Below are positions 1 to 7,745 of a stretch of 64,000 nucleotides of DNA, piece after piece. Positions within the stretch are counted from its first letter, which is position 1, and the number at the start of each line of letters is the position of its first letter. Where the stretch lies: NCBI RefSeq assembly GCF_012027595.1, contig NZ_SNUR01000003.1, positions 224,011-288,010 on the forward strand, in the 5' to 3' direction. Below the pieces are notes generated by a model that was not told the origin of the DNA, searched no databases, and saw nothing but the letters and a program-made list of their open reading frames with translations. The translations under genes were made by a program, and so were the position numbers. The DNA comes from Thermococcus sp. Bubb.Bath (GTDB taxonomy: Archaea; Methanobacteriota_B; Thermococci; Thermococcales; Thermococcaceae).

Positions 1-540
1 CTCGGAGAAGAGAAGCTTGGCCGGGCCAACCGGGTCAGTCGAGTCAACTATGATGACGTCAAAGCGCTCCTCGGTTTCGCGGAGGTACTTAACCCCATCG
101 CCGATAATGAGCTTCCCCCTCGGCTCCTCTCCCTTTATTAGTCTATCGAGAAGGTCTTTGGCAATGTCGAGGTAGAGGTAGGAAGCCTCGACGACCCCAT
201 CGTCTATCTCAACCATCGTGGCCTTTTCAACGGTCTTGTGCCTCAGAACCTCGCGGAGGGCACCGCCGTCGCCGCCGCCTATGACGAGAATCCTGCGCGG
301 GTTGGGATGGGCAAGCATCACTGTATGAACAAGGGGTTCGTGGTAGCTCTCCTCGCCAACCTCCACGAGCTGAACCGTCCCATCGAGGACGAGCAGCTTC
401 CCGAATCCTTCTGTTTCATATATCTCCAGGCGCTGGTAGTCGGTCTGGGTCTCGAAGAGCCTCCTCCTCACTTTAAAGCCCACGCCGTATCCGCGGGGAT
501 ACCATTCGATGAAGGCATTATCTTCATTGTTGAACCCCAT
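1..540 (-). CDS. speE: Polyamine aminopropyltransferase (spermidine synthase family), 3' part cut by window edge
   Basis: The minus-strand frame opens with ATG at 538-540 ([17 protein letters not shown]) and stays open to the window edge, giving 180 residues; the C-terminal part is missing. It carries the aminopropyltransferase signature: an acidic/aromatic N-terminal beta domain, then the SAM-binding stretch [18 protein letters not shown] (about residue 80) and the DSTDPVGPA motif near the window edge. The enzyme transfers aminopropyl from decarboxylated SAM to a polyamine acceptor. In Thermococcus the related enzyme prefers agmatine, on the route from arginine to spermidine. pdaD, which makes agmatine, lies just upstream on the same strand beyond one opposing gene, which fits that pathway. 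The acceptor preference cannot be read from sequence. Confidence 0.93.
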   Translation of the reverse strand, partial: MGFNNEDNAFIEWYPRGYGVGFKVRRRLFETQTDYQRLEIYETEGFGKLLVLDGTVQLVEVGEESYHEPLVHTVMLAHPNPRRILVIGGGDGGALREVLRHKTVEKATMVEIDDGVVEASYLYLDIAKDLLDRLIKGEEPRGKLIIGDGVKYLRETEERFDVIIVDSTDPVGPAKLLFSE

Positions 541-639
541 GTCATCACCAAAGAGGGGTTGAGGTTGTAGTTTTAAACATGACGCTTGGGAAGGTTAACC
601 TATGTAAAATTTATAAAGGGACGACGAACATTCTTTAAC

Positions 640-1128
640 ATGAGCAAGAGTGTAATCAGAAAGGAGCTCTTCCAGAAGGTCAGCGAACTCGCGCCCCTCG
701 TGGAGGAAGGTCTGAAATACGGTGTCCCTCACCTCGTTGGGGAGATAACCGATGGTGGAGAGCCCAAAGTGGATATTTCTGTTACGGTGTTTGAAAACTC
801 GCATCACAGAATCCTCCTTCCCGAGAACGGTGTTCTCCGGTTTATGTTCCCTGCGGATACCCCCAATCCCCGGCGCCTGTTTCTGGAACTCTGGATGTTC
901 CTGAACGGAAAGTCAAGTGGGGACGCTCTAGAACCGGGAAGCGTGATCAGAGGTGTTCTGAAAAATGCCCTCGAAAAGAGAGGATTCGAAGTAGTGTGGA
1001 TGACCGTCAACGAGAACGCAGAAGGAGGTTACATAGGAGTTCTGGCAACGAAGGGGGGAATCCGGTACAGGATGACGTTTGAAAAGAGGGGAGGAGAGTT
1101 CATCCTCCTGGAAATGGAGAGGGTGTAG
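640..1128 (+). CDS. Hypothetical protein, 162 aa
   Basis: I do not recognise this protein. I chose ATG 640 over the in-frame TTG at 586 because a TATA-like TTTATAAA lies at about 610-617. That box would place transcription start almost at the ATG, suggesting a leaderless mRNA; no Shine-Dalgarno is seen. The product is soluble, with an N-terminal helix (KSVIRKELFQKVSELAP) followed by an alpha/beta pattern and no membrane segment. It stands alone between two divergently and convergently placed polyamine genes, and its stop directly abuts the pdaD stop at 1129. A role in polyamine metabolism is suggested only by position. Confidence 0.75.
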   Translation: MSKSVIRKELFQKVSELAPLVEEGLKYGVPHLVGEITDGGEPKVDISVTVFENSHHRILLPENGVLRFMFPADTPNPRRLFLELWMFLNGKSSGDALEPGSVIRGVLKNALEKRGFEVVWMTVNENAEGGYIGVLATKGGIRYRMTFEKRGGEFILLEMERV

Positions 1129-1602
1129 TCAGTAGGGAAACATCACGACCGCAGCCAGGGCAGCCGCCGGCTTGTCCTCAACCGTTATCTCAGCCGAGGC
1201 AACGCGGAACTCCTTGAGCTTCCATCCCCTGACCCTGAAGCCTTCCTCCACCATCTTCCTGACCATTTCTTCGGCCTCTTCCTTGGTGCAGTAGCCGGAG
1301 TACTCGTAGATTAGGCCTCCTTCGTTGCCCTCGCTTATGCCAACACCAAGGGCCGCGCTTATCGTCATTCCCGGCTCATCGCTCTCTATGTGGGCGTAGA
1401 CGGTCGGGAGGAGCATTCCTATGGGAACGTTGTGGACCACCTCTATCCATTCGATGTGCGCGGGAATGACACTGCTCAGCTTGACGAGGTTAACGTTCCC
1501 TATGCCGAGCTTGAGGAGAGCGTTATCGAACGCATTGAGCTTTGTTCCTCCTTCTGCGGAAGCAGCACCAATAAACGCCCTCTTGGGGGTCGTCCAGCTC
1601 AT
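1129..1602 (-). CDS. pdaD: Pyruvoyl-dependent arginine decarboxylase
   Basis: This 157-aa protein matches the archaeal PvlArgDC family over its whole length. The proenzyme self-cleaves between two serines to make a pyruvoyl cofactor; the site is visible as VKLSSVIPAH (about residues 40-49). It decarboxylates arginine to agmatine, the first step of the archaeal polyamine route. The N-terminal TPKRAFIGAASAEGGTKLNAFDNAL and the GVGISEGNEGG stretch are typical of the family. A TATA box (minus-strand CGTTTATAAG, about 1650-1660) and the RBS GGTGGTGAAAG precede the ATG. Neighbouring speE on the same strand supports the pathway assignment. Confidence 0.95.
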   Translation of the reverse strand: MSWTTPKRAFIGAASAEGGTKLNAFDNALLKLGIGNVNLVKLSSVIPAHIEWIEVVHNVPIGMLLPTVYAHIESDEPGMTISAALGVGISEGNEGGLIYEYSGYCTKEEAEEMVRKMVEEGFRVRGWKLKEFRVASAEITVEDKPAAALAAVVMFPY

Positions 1603-1712
1603 CTTTCACCACCTATCTCACTTTTTAACTACCCGTTCCCTCATCGCACTACTTATAAACGTTTCGAGGATTCAATACCGATGTCCAGAGAACCCCTGGA
1701 GAAGAGGGGAGT

Positions 1713-2858
1713 TCACGCTCCCTCTTCGTTCCCAAGGAACTGTATAATCCTGCCGAGGCTTGCTGAGACGAAGATACCGAGTATGCTAGCTAGAGAAGTC
1801 ATGGCATAAAGGTGTTCGCTCAGTACACCGTAGGAGTAGCCGACTTCTCCAACGAGGAGGCCGAGGACGCCAAAGCTCGATATACCAGCGGCCCTGGCGA
1901 GGGAGGCCCTAGCATTACCATCCCAGAAAAAGGCAGTGGTCATGATAAGACGGACGATGTATACCACCACGAAGAAGTAGATAACCCCCAGTGACAGCTC
2001 GGCATCGAAGTTTATCCCCCTCCAAGCGAAGAATATCGGGGCGAATATGCCGTAGGTAACTCCCGAGATTATCGTGTAAATCCTCTCATACTGTTTGGTT
2101 CCCACCAGATCACTGTGGAGCATTAAGCCTACGAGAAACGCCCCTATGCTGAAGTGGAGGCCTATCTCCTCGCTTATCAATCCGAGGGAAGTGGCCAGTA
2201 TCATGACCATACCAAAAACGGCCTCATCACTCCTCAGCCTGCGCAGTCTCGTGATTATCCACAGTCTGTGCTTTATTCCGAGGACGTAGTTAACCGCCAG
2301 CAGACCCCCGATGAAAAGCCCGTCCAAGAGGAGCTCGAAGGCAAGCCTTAGGGGGCTGGGGTGGTAAAGCTCCACGTTTATACCTAGGTAGAGAATGGTG
2401 AGGGTTCCGACTTCGCTGATAACGGCGTATGAGAGCGCTATGTGAAGGAAATCATGGCCGAAGAAGCGCGTGAACCTTATGACAACTGGGGCAGATGCCA
2501 CGGATAGTATCGATGCCACGACAACAGTGTCCACTCCAAGATGATAGTCCGTGAAGGGAAGGGTGAGGACGATCATCACCAGGAGGGTGATGATGTAAAC
2601 TGGAAGGCTCTTTCTTCCCCCGACACGAACCTCTTCGGGGGTTAGCTCCAGACCCGCATAGAGCATGAGGAAGAAAACGCCCAGCTCCGCCAGGAGCTCC
2701 ATATCTGAGCGCGGCATACCCTTGAAGAATACGCCAATAGCCAGACCCGCTGTTATCTCTCCTAGAAAACCTGGATAACCGATTTTCTCAAAGAGTTCGG
2801 CAAAGAGCCTCGCAACGGCTATTATTATGAAGACGTACCCTATGACCCCAAACGCCAC
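1713..2858 (-). CDS. CPA2-type cation:proton antiporter (KefB/NapA-like membrane domain)
   Basis: The 381-aa protein is almost entirely hydrophobic, with about 11-13 predicted membrane spans. Its N-terminal GYPGFLGEITAGLAIG is the usual start of monovalent cation/H+ antiporters of the CPA2 family. The LAELGVFFLMLYAGLELTP segment and the later SIGAFLVGLML segment are also family hallmarks. It lacks the C-terminal TrkA-N/RCK regulatory domain often fused to Kef proteins. The gene product expected to exchange Na+ or K+ for H+ would sit in the cytoplasmic membrane. Ion choice cannot be predicted. It is a single-gene unit, 83 bp downstream of the 2942-4654 gene. Confidence 0.88.
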   Translation of the reverse strand: MAFGVIGYVFIIIAVARLFAELFEKIGYPGFLGEITAGLAIGVFFKGMPRSDMELLAELGVFFLMLYAGLELTPEEVRVGGRKSLPVYIITLLVMIVLTLPFTDYHLGVDTVVVASILSVASAPVVIRFTRFFGHDFLHIALSYAVISEVGTLTILYLGINVELYHPSPLRLAFELLLDGLFIGGLLAVNYVLGIKHRLWIITRLRRLRSDEAVFGMVMILATSLGLISEEIGLHFSIGAFLVGLMLHSDLVGTKQYERIYTIISGVTYGIFAPIFFAWRGINFDAELSLGVIYFFVVVYIVRLIMTTAFFWDGNARASLARAAGISSFGVLGLLVGEVGYSYGVLSEHLYAMTSLASILGIFVSASLGRIIQFLGNEEGA

Positions 2859-2941
2859 CCTCTAACCTCCTGCAAGAGCTGAAAACGATATATGAAAGAC
2901 AATGATACAGAGATATAGAAAAAGTTTTGGGAAAACTAAAC

Positions 2942-4654
2942 TCACCTGACGATAACGTTCAGCTTCTGGAGCTTTAGAGTGATGCTGTATTCCCTTGAAA
3001 CATCCCTGATGACGCGGAGTATTGTCTCCCTGGCGTCCCTCTTTAGTTTATCCTCATCTACACCGGAAAACGAGCCGAAGAGCCCCCCAACCTCCTCCTT
3101 AAGGAAGGATGCCTCGATGTCAACATAGACAGTTGAGTCCTTGACGTCCCAGTTGAGCTTGAGCCACTTGAAGGTAACCCTTGGAATAAGCTTAAGCTCG
3201 GTGTGGAGCCTGCTCTTAAGGACTTCCATGGCGGGCTCAATCCTGCTCTTCAAAAGTGCCTGCTCGCTTTCCTTCTTCTTCTCCTCAGTTAGGAATGAGA
3301 GCTCGTCTACTCCTGCCTGTCGAAGGAGCTTCTCTACTTCCTTCTCAAGGTCTGCCTTCTTCTGGAGTATCTCGGCTGCTTTGCTGGACGTCACCTTGGA
3401 TCCGGAAGGTGTTACAACCGCGGCAGGCTTCCTTACGAACTCCACATCAACCGTATGAACGGTTATGTAGCGATCCAGCGTCTTTCCGAGCTCCTTGGCA
3501 TGGTGGTTCAGTATGTCCCGGATTGCCCTCTGGGCTTCGTCTTCCGTCAGTGAGGTCTCAACCGCGAGCTTGACGTTTATTTCGAACTCCCTGCGACCCT
3601 TAACATCAAAGTTGGCGGCATCCACCTTGATTCCTGCATCCCTCATCTCACCGACAGCGGTCTTGGTCATTGCGCTGAAGTACGTCCACACGTCCTCAAG
3701 GACAGAGAGTGTTATCTTTCCGTCCTTGCCCACTTTTCCTGTCTTCTTCTTGTCTTTCTCAACGATTTCCTGCGGTTTCAGTTCCTTCCCATCGAGAGAA
3801 ACGCGTATATCCCTGAGGATTGGCTTGACATCGGCCTCCCTCAGTATCACCGGAGCATGTTTGCTTATGGCGTGGAGCATCCTCTTCTCTGCTACTTCTC
3901 TCATCTGCCCTTCACTGTGGCCACAGAGGTGGACGTTCAGGTAGAGAACCCCACCGGAGAGCTCACCGGAGAACTCGATGCGGTTGAGCTGAAGGGTTCT
4001 TATCCTCCTGGCCTCCTGGATGAGGAGCTTGGCGTACTCCTTTAGAGCACCCTCAAGGTTTTCCCCGCCGGGTATTTCAATGGTTATCTCAACCTCTCCT
4101 GGCTTTGAGGATAGTTTGGGCTTCTCTTCAGTGGGTTTTCTTGTTTCTTCAGTTTCTTTAACCTTCTTCTCCACTGGGGGAGTTTTCTCCTCAGGGTGTT
4201 TATGCTGAGGTTGGGGTTTTGGAGCGGGTTTAGCTTTCTGAACTGGGGGTGCGGAAGGTTTTGCCGGCGGCCCCCCACCGAAGAGCTCATCCAGGGGGAC
4301 CTTCGGGGTCTCACTGTAGATATCAAGATTATCAGCTATGGAGAGCTTAGTGCTTATTTCGTCAAGGGAATAAACGTCAATCACCATAGGGGCAGCGGCC
4401 ATTCCGCGTAGGAGCTCTATGGCATCGTTTCCTTTAACAACGGCACCCGATTCAATCTCCTGACCCTCTGCGGCCAAAACCTTGCTGCTGTCAAAAAGAA
4501 CCGTTATGTAATACCTTGAACTTCCTTTCTTTCCAAGGGCTTTGATAAAAACGGAGCTTGCACCTGAAAGTGCCTCCTGTATCTCTCTGAGCAGTTCCCC
4601 TGGAGAGGTCACGACTATGTTCTCCTTAAGGGGTTTGACATCCGGCAGCTTCAT
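2942..4654 (-). CDS. Unknown protein with Pro/Lys-rich linker and three alpha/beta repeats, 570 aa
   Basis: Start chosen at ATG 4652-4654, preceded by GGTGAGAAC; an in-frame upstream codon at 4687 would put 11 residues before the RBS. Residues 1-115 form an alpha/beta domain resembling the archaeal DUF2226 type (family call uncertain). Residues about 120-190 are a low-complexity Pro/Lys linker (KPAPKPQPQHKHPEEK). Three diverged copies of one ~100-residue unit follow, at about 185-290, 310-410 and 455-570. Each unit has a long helix, a strand pair ending in a motif such as LYLNVHL, FEINVKL or VYVDIEA, a second helix and a closing strand. There is no signal peptide or membrane segment. A minus-strand TATA (GGATATATATAGG, about 4689-4701) lies upstream. 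Function unknown. Confidence 0.85.
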   Translation of the reverse strand: MKLPDVKPLKENIVVTSPGELLREIQEALSGASSVFIKALGKKGSSRYYITVLFDSSKVLAAEGQEIESGAVVKGNDAIELLRGMAAAPMVIDVYSLDEISTKLSIADNLDIYSETPKVPLDELFGGGPPAKPSAPPVQKAKPAPKPQPQHKHPEEKTPPVEKKVKETEETRKPTEEKPKLSSKPGEVEITIEIPGGENLEGALKEYAKLLIQEARRIRTLQLNRIEFSGELSGGVLYLNVHLCGHSEGQMREVAEKRMLHAISKHAPVILREADVKPILRDIRVSLDGKELKPQEIVEKDKKKTGKVGKDGKITLSVLEDVWTYFSAMTKTAVGEMRDAGIKVDAANFDVKGRREFEINVKLAVETSLTEDEAQRAIRDILNHHAKELGKTLDRYITVHTVDVEFVRKPAAVVTPSGSKVTSSKAAEILQKKADLEKEVEKLLRQAGVDELSFLTEEKKKESEQALLKSRIEPAMEVLKSRLHTELKLIPRVTFKWLKLNWDVKDSTVYVDIEASFLKEEVGGLFGSFSGVDEDKLKRDARETILRVIRDVSREYSITLKLQKLNVIVR

Positions 4655-4685
4655 GTTCTCACCGTCTGATTGGTTAGTGGGCGAC

Positions 4686-4757
4686 ACCTATATATATCCG
4701 AAACACCAAGGGGGGGTGTCCCTTCCCGTTGGGATATACCAACGCACCTATTTAAAC
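4686..4757. promoter_or_regulatory. Divergent promoter region
   Basis: This gap separates the 2942-4654 gene (minus) from the TrkA-N/DHH gene (plus). On the minus strand the box is TATATATA at about 4689-4698, some 40 bp before the ATG. On the plus strand there are two candidates: GGATATACC at about 4732-4740, which would keep the GGTGGTGATC RBS in the message, and CTATTTAAACG at about 4747-4757, which would make a near-leaderless message. The two promoters are about 40 bp apart. Confidence 0.55.
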
Positions 4758-4780
4758 GTTGTTGCTCACAGGTGGTGATC

Positions 4781-6244
4781 ATGAGAATCCTAGTGCTGGG
4801 GGGCGGCAGTATTGGCCGTCAGATAGCCGAATCCCTCAAGGGAGAGTTTGAGATAATCATCGTCGAGAAGGACGAAATCAGGGCCAAATCACTGGCCGAA
4901 AGTGGCTTCAACGTGGTGCAGGGAGACTTTTCATACACCGCCACGCTCCTGAAAGCGGGCGTTGATAGGGCTGATGCAGTCGTCATAACCACGAGAGACC
5001 TGGAAACAGCGAAAAAAACTGTGTATGTAATCAGAACCAATAACGGGGGAGTTCCAATAATAACCCTCCTCCCCGATGACATGCCGAAGGAGACACTGGA
5101 GGACGTTATCCTTGAGGAGTTCGAGAAGGAAGTGCACGTTGACCACGGCATCTATCCACAGAAGGCCATTACCGAAGCGTTCCTTCGCACCCTACTCGAG
5201 CTGGGGGAGAGAAAGAACGCACTCATGCTATATAAAAAGCTCCAGGAGCTAAAAGGAAAGGGGGATTCCCTCCTCATCCTGACCCATGACAATCCCGACC
5301 CCGACGCCATATCTGCCGCCGTAGCTCTCTCCGTCATAGCCCAGAACGCCGGTTTGAAAACGACCATAGCCCACGGGGGCGAGATCACCCACCACGAGAA
5401 CCAAGCCTTTGTGAACCTCCTCGGGGTTCACCTTAGGAAGGCCTCCCGCGGTTCATACGAGATAAGAAAGCACCCGTTCATAGCCCTAGTGGACTGCCAG
5501 CCCAACGGCAACCTGACGGTTTTGGATCCCGACGACCTCCCCAGGGTGCAGGTGATAATAGACCACCACCAGGTGTTCCAGCACCTCCACGAGCTCCTGC
5601 CCGACGGTGCCTTCCTGGATATAAGGCCGGAGGTCAAGTCCTCCGCGGCGATACTGACGGAGTACATAAAGTCCCTCAACATAACGCCCTCCGAGAACCT
5701 CGCGACTGCCCTCTTCTATGGAATCTACACGGACACTAAGAAGTTCTCAAAGCTGAGCCACGTCGATTTGAAGGCGATAGAGTTCCTGGCCGGGCGCGTC
5801 AACCACGAACTCCTAGATAGAATAGAACACCCGGACATCTCAACAGAAACTGCGGAAATACTGGCAAGGGCCATACTCAACAGGAGGGCATACAAAAATG
5901 TCGTCGTTTCCAACGTAGGTTTCATAAGGAATAGGGACGCCCTGGCAGAATCGGCGGATTTCCTCTTGAGGCTGGAAGGGATAAGCACTGTCCTGGTCTT
6001 TGGTATAGTGGACGATTATATAGAGATGTCGGCGAGAACGAGGGATGTCCGCGTGAACATAGGGGCCGTCATGAAGGAGGCCTTCAGCAATATCGGGAGC
6101 GGGGGAGGGCACGCCACGATGGGCGGTGCCAGGATCCCCCTGGGACTCTTCAAGCTCGCGAAGGACAAGAACTCATTGCTGAGGCTCGCCGAGGAAGCTA
6201 TAACCGAGAAGTTTCTCGAAGCCCTTCACGTTAAGGAAGGCTGA
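4781..6244 (+). CDS. TrkA-N (NAD-binding) plus DHH/DHHA1 phosphoesterase fusion
   Basis: Start at ATG 4781 behind GGTGGTGATC (487 aa). Residues 1-115 are a Rossmann TrkA-N domain: MRILVLGGGSIGRQIAESL, then acidic EKDE at the end of beta-2, and GDFSYTATLLKAGVDRADAV. Residues about 160-380 are a DHH phosphoesterase: LLILTHDNPDPDAISAA (metal site), VDCQPNG, IDHHQ (DHH box) and FYGIYTDTKKFS. The C-terminus holds DHHA1 with GSGGGHATMGGARI. The family includes oligoribonucleases and cyclic di-AMP phosphodiesterases. The joining of a K+-channel-type nucleotide sensor to this hydrolase suggests a nucleotide-second-messenger or NAD-linked role; that is inference. It converges on the H/ACA RNA at 6245. 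Confidence 0.88.
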   Translation: MRILVLGGGSIGRQIAESLKGEFEIIIVEKDEIRAKSLAESGFNVVQGDFSYTATLLKAGVDRADAVVITTRDLETAKKTVYVIRTNNGGVPIITLLPDDMPKETLEDVILEEFEKEVHVDHGIYPQKAITEAFLRTLLELGERKNALMLYKKLQELKGKGDSLLILTHDNPDPDAISAAVALSVIAQNAGLKTTIAHGGEITHHENQAFVNLLGVHLRKASRGSYEIRKHPFIALVDCQPNGNLTVLDPDDLPRVQVIIDHHQVFQHLHELLPDGAFLDIRPEVKSSAAILTEYIKSLNITPSENLATALFYGIYTDTKKFSKLSHVDLKAIEFLAGRVNHELLDRIEHPDISTETAEILARAILNRRAYKNVVVSNVGFIRNRDALAESADFLLRLEGISTVLVFGIVDDYIEMSARTRDVRVNIGAVMKEAFSNIGSGGGHATMGGARIPLGLFKLAKDKNSLLRLAEEAITEKFLEALHVKEG

Positions 6245-6381
6245 GCCTGTGGGCCCGGCCCATCCCCCACTTTCATCGAACGCCGGAGGGCGTACTCCAG
6301 CGGGCCGGAGGGGGCGGGCTCTGTGCGCCCGGCATCGTCTTACCCGCTCACGGCAACCCGAAAGCTCCCGGGCGCGACCGT
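6245..6381 (-). ncRNA. Two-hairpin H/ACA guide RNA (pseudouridylation guide)
   Basis: This very GC-rich gap reads on the minus strand as two hairpins, each followed by ACA. Hairpin 1 has an 8-bp perfect basal stem (6368-6375 with 6325-6332) directly before ACA at 6322-6324. Its upper stem starts about 14-16 nt upstream of that ACA, the spacing expected for a pseudouridylation pocket. Hairpin 2 has a basal stem of 6315-6321 with 6251-6257 before ACA at 6248-6250. Its upper stem pairs CCCGCU with AGUGGG. Its apical stem ACGCC/GGCGU sits above a K-turn-like loop (GGA opposite GAUGA), the L7Ae site in archaeal H/ACA RNAs. A TATA-like box sits at the right distance upstream. It may match one of the high-GC RNAs found in Pyrococcus; I cannot name which. 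Confidence 0.8.
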
Positions 6382-6403
6382 CATGGAAAATTTTTCGGGA
6401 GGG

Positions 6404-6411
6404 ATTTTAAG
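6404..6411 (-). promoter_or_regulatory. TATA box for the H/ACA RNA
   Basis: The minus strand reads CTTAAAAT here. A start about 26 bp downstream falls near 6381, a few bases before the first basal stem of the H/ACA RNA. That fits a short independently transcribed guide RNA. Confidence 0.55.
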
Positions 6412-6462
6412 GTTTTTGAATTTGATAACCAGTAGGAATATTCATTGGAGCACTTCATGCCG

Positions 6463-6474
6463 AAAAGTATATAA
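6463..6474 (+). promoter_or_regulatory. TATA box for mat
   Basis: AAAAGTATATAA is a strong archaeal BRE/TATA match. The predicted start is near 6497, leaving a ~30-nt leader that contains the GGTGATGATC ribosome-binding site before ATG 6528. Confidence 0.7.
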
Positions 6475-6527
6475 GCGGATGAACAGACCCGAACAATGCC
6501 CCAGTTAATTTGTAGAAGGTGATGATC

Positions 6528-7745
6528 ATGGCGGAGAAGGTTAGGAACATCGTCGTTGAGGAAATGATGAGGACCCCTGTTGAAATGCAGCAGGTTGAGC
6601 TCGTCGAGAGGAAGGGTATCGGACACCCCGACAGCATAGCGGATGGAATCGCTGAGTCCGTCAGCAGGGCCCTCTCAAGTGAGTACATCAAGAGGTATGG
6701 AATCATACTCCACCACAACACCGACCAGGTTGAGGTCGTCGGAGGAAAAGCCTACCCGCGCTTCGGCGGCGGTGAGGTCATCAAGCCGATATACATCCTT
6801 CTCTCAGGAAGGGCGGTTGAGATAGTCGATAAGGAGGAGTTCCCGGTACACGAAGTTGCCATAAAGGCCGCGAGGGACTACCTCAAGAAGGCCGTTAGAC
6901 ACCTCGACCTCGAAAATCACGTCATTATCGACTCCCGCATCGGCCAGGGAAGCGTTGACCTCGTCGGAGTCTTCAACAAGGCCAAGGAGAACCCGATTCC
7001 ACTTGCCAACGACACCTCCTTTGGCGTCGGCTACGCCCCTCTCAGCGAGACAGAGAGGATAGTCCTCGAGACCGAGAAGCTCCTCAACAGCGACGAGTTC
7101 AAGAAGAAGTGGCCCGCGGTTGGAGAGGACATCAAGGTCATGGGCCTCAGGAAGGGCGATGAGATAGACCTCACGATTGCAGCGGCTATAGTTGACAGCG
7201 AAGTCGACACCCCGGACGACTACATGGCGGTAAAAGAGGCCATCCACGACGCGGCATGGGAAATCGTGGAGGAACACACCCAGAGGCCGACCAAGGTCTA
7301 CGTCAACACCGCTGACGACCCGAAGAAGGACATCTACTACATCACCGTCACCGGTACCAGCGCCGAGGCTGGAGACGATGGCAGCGTTGGAAGAGGCAAC
7401 AGAGTTAACGGCCTCATCCCGCCAAACAGGCACATGAGCATGGAGGCCGCAGCTGGCAAGAACCCCGTTTCTCACGTCGGAAAGATATACAACATCCTAG
7501 CCACCCTCATAGCCAAAGACATAGCCGAGCAGGTCGAAGGCGTTGAGGAGGTTTACGTCAGGATACTCAGCCAGATAGGCAAGCCCATCGACGAGCCGCT
7601 CGTTGCCAGCGTCCAGGTCATTCCGAAGAAGGGCTACTCCCTTGACGTCATAGAGAAGCCAGCCTACGAAATAGCCGACGCCTGGCTCGACGACATAACA
7701 AAGATACAGAAGCTCATCCTAGAGGAGAAGGTAACCGTCTTCTGA
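6528..7745 (+). CDS. mat: S-adenosylmethionine synthetase, archaeal type
   Basis: Start at ATG 6528 (405 aa), 6 nt after GGTGAT; in-frame GTG 6519 and ATG 6522 lie within the RBS. The enzyme makes SAM from methionine and ATP. It belongs to the archaeal MAT family, which has little similarity to bacterial MetK. Family features visible are [18 protein letters not shown] near the N-terminus, [12 protein letters not shown], and the glycine-rich [20 protein letters not shown] plus [10 protein letters not shown] in the C-terminal half. SAM also feeds the aminopropyltransferase at the left edge and the radical SAM protein at 26 kb. The 3' end overlaps the convergent helicase gene by 27 bp. Confidence 0.97.
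   Translation: MAEKVRNIVVEEMMRTPVEMQQVELVERKGIGHPDSIADGIAESVSRALSSEYIKRYGIILHHNTDQVEVVGGKAYPRFGGGEVIKPIYILLSGRAVEIVDKEEFPVHEVAIKAARDYLKKAVRHLDLENHVIIDSRIGQGSVDLVGVFNKAKENPIPLANDTSFGVGYAPLSETERIVLETEKLLNSDEFKKKWPAVGEDIKVMGLRKGDEIDLTIAAAIVDSEVDTPDDYMAVKEAIHDAAWEIVEEHTQRPTKVYVNTADDPKKDIYYITVTGTSAEAGDDGSVGRGNRVNGLIPPNRHMSMEAAAGKNPVSHVGKIYNILATLIAKDIAEQVEGVEEVYVRILSQIGKPIDEPLVASVQVIPKKGYSLDVIEKPAYEIADAWLDDITKIQKLILEEKVTVF

Noticed and set aside
6804..7475. 223-codon minus-strand frame inside mat
   Set aside because: It lies fully within the well-supported mat gene and has no recognisable domain or RBS.
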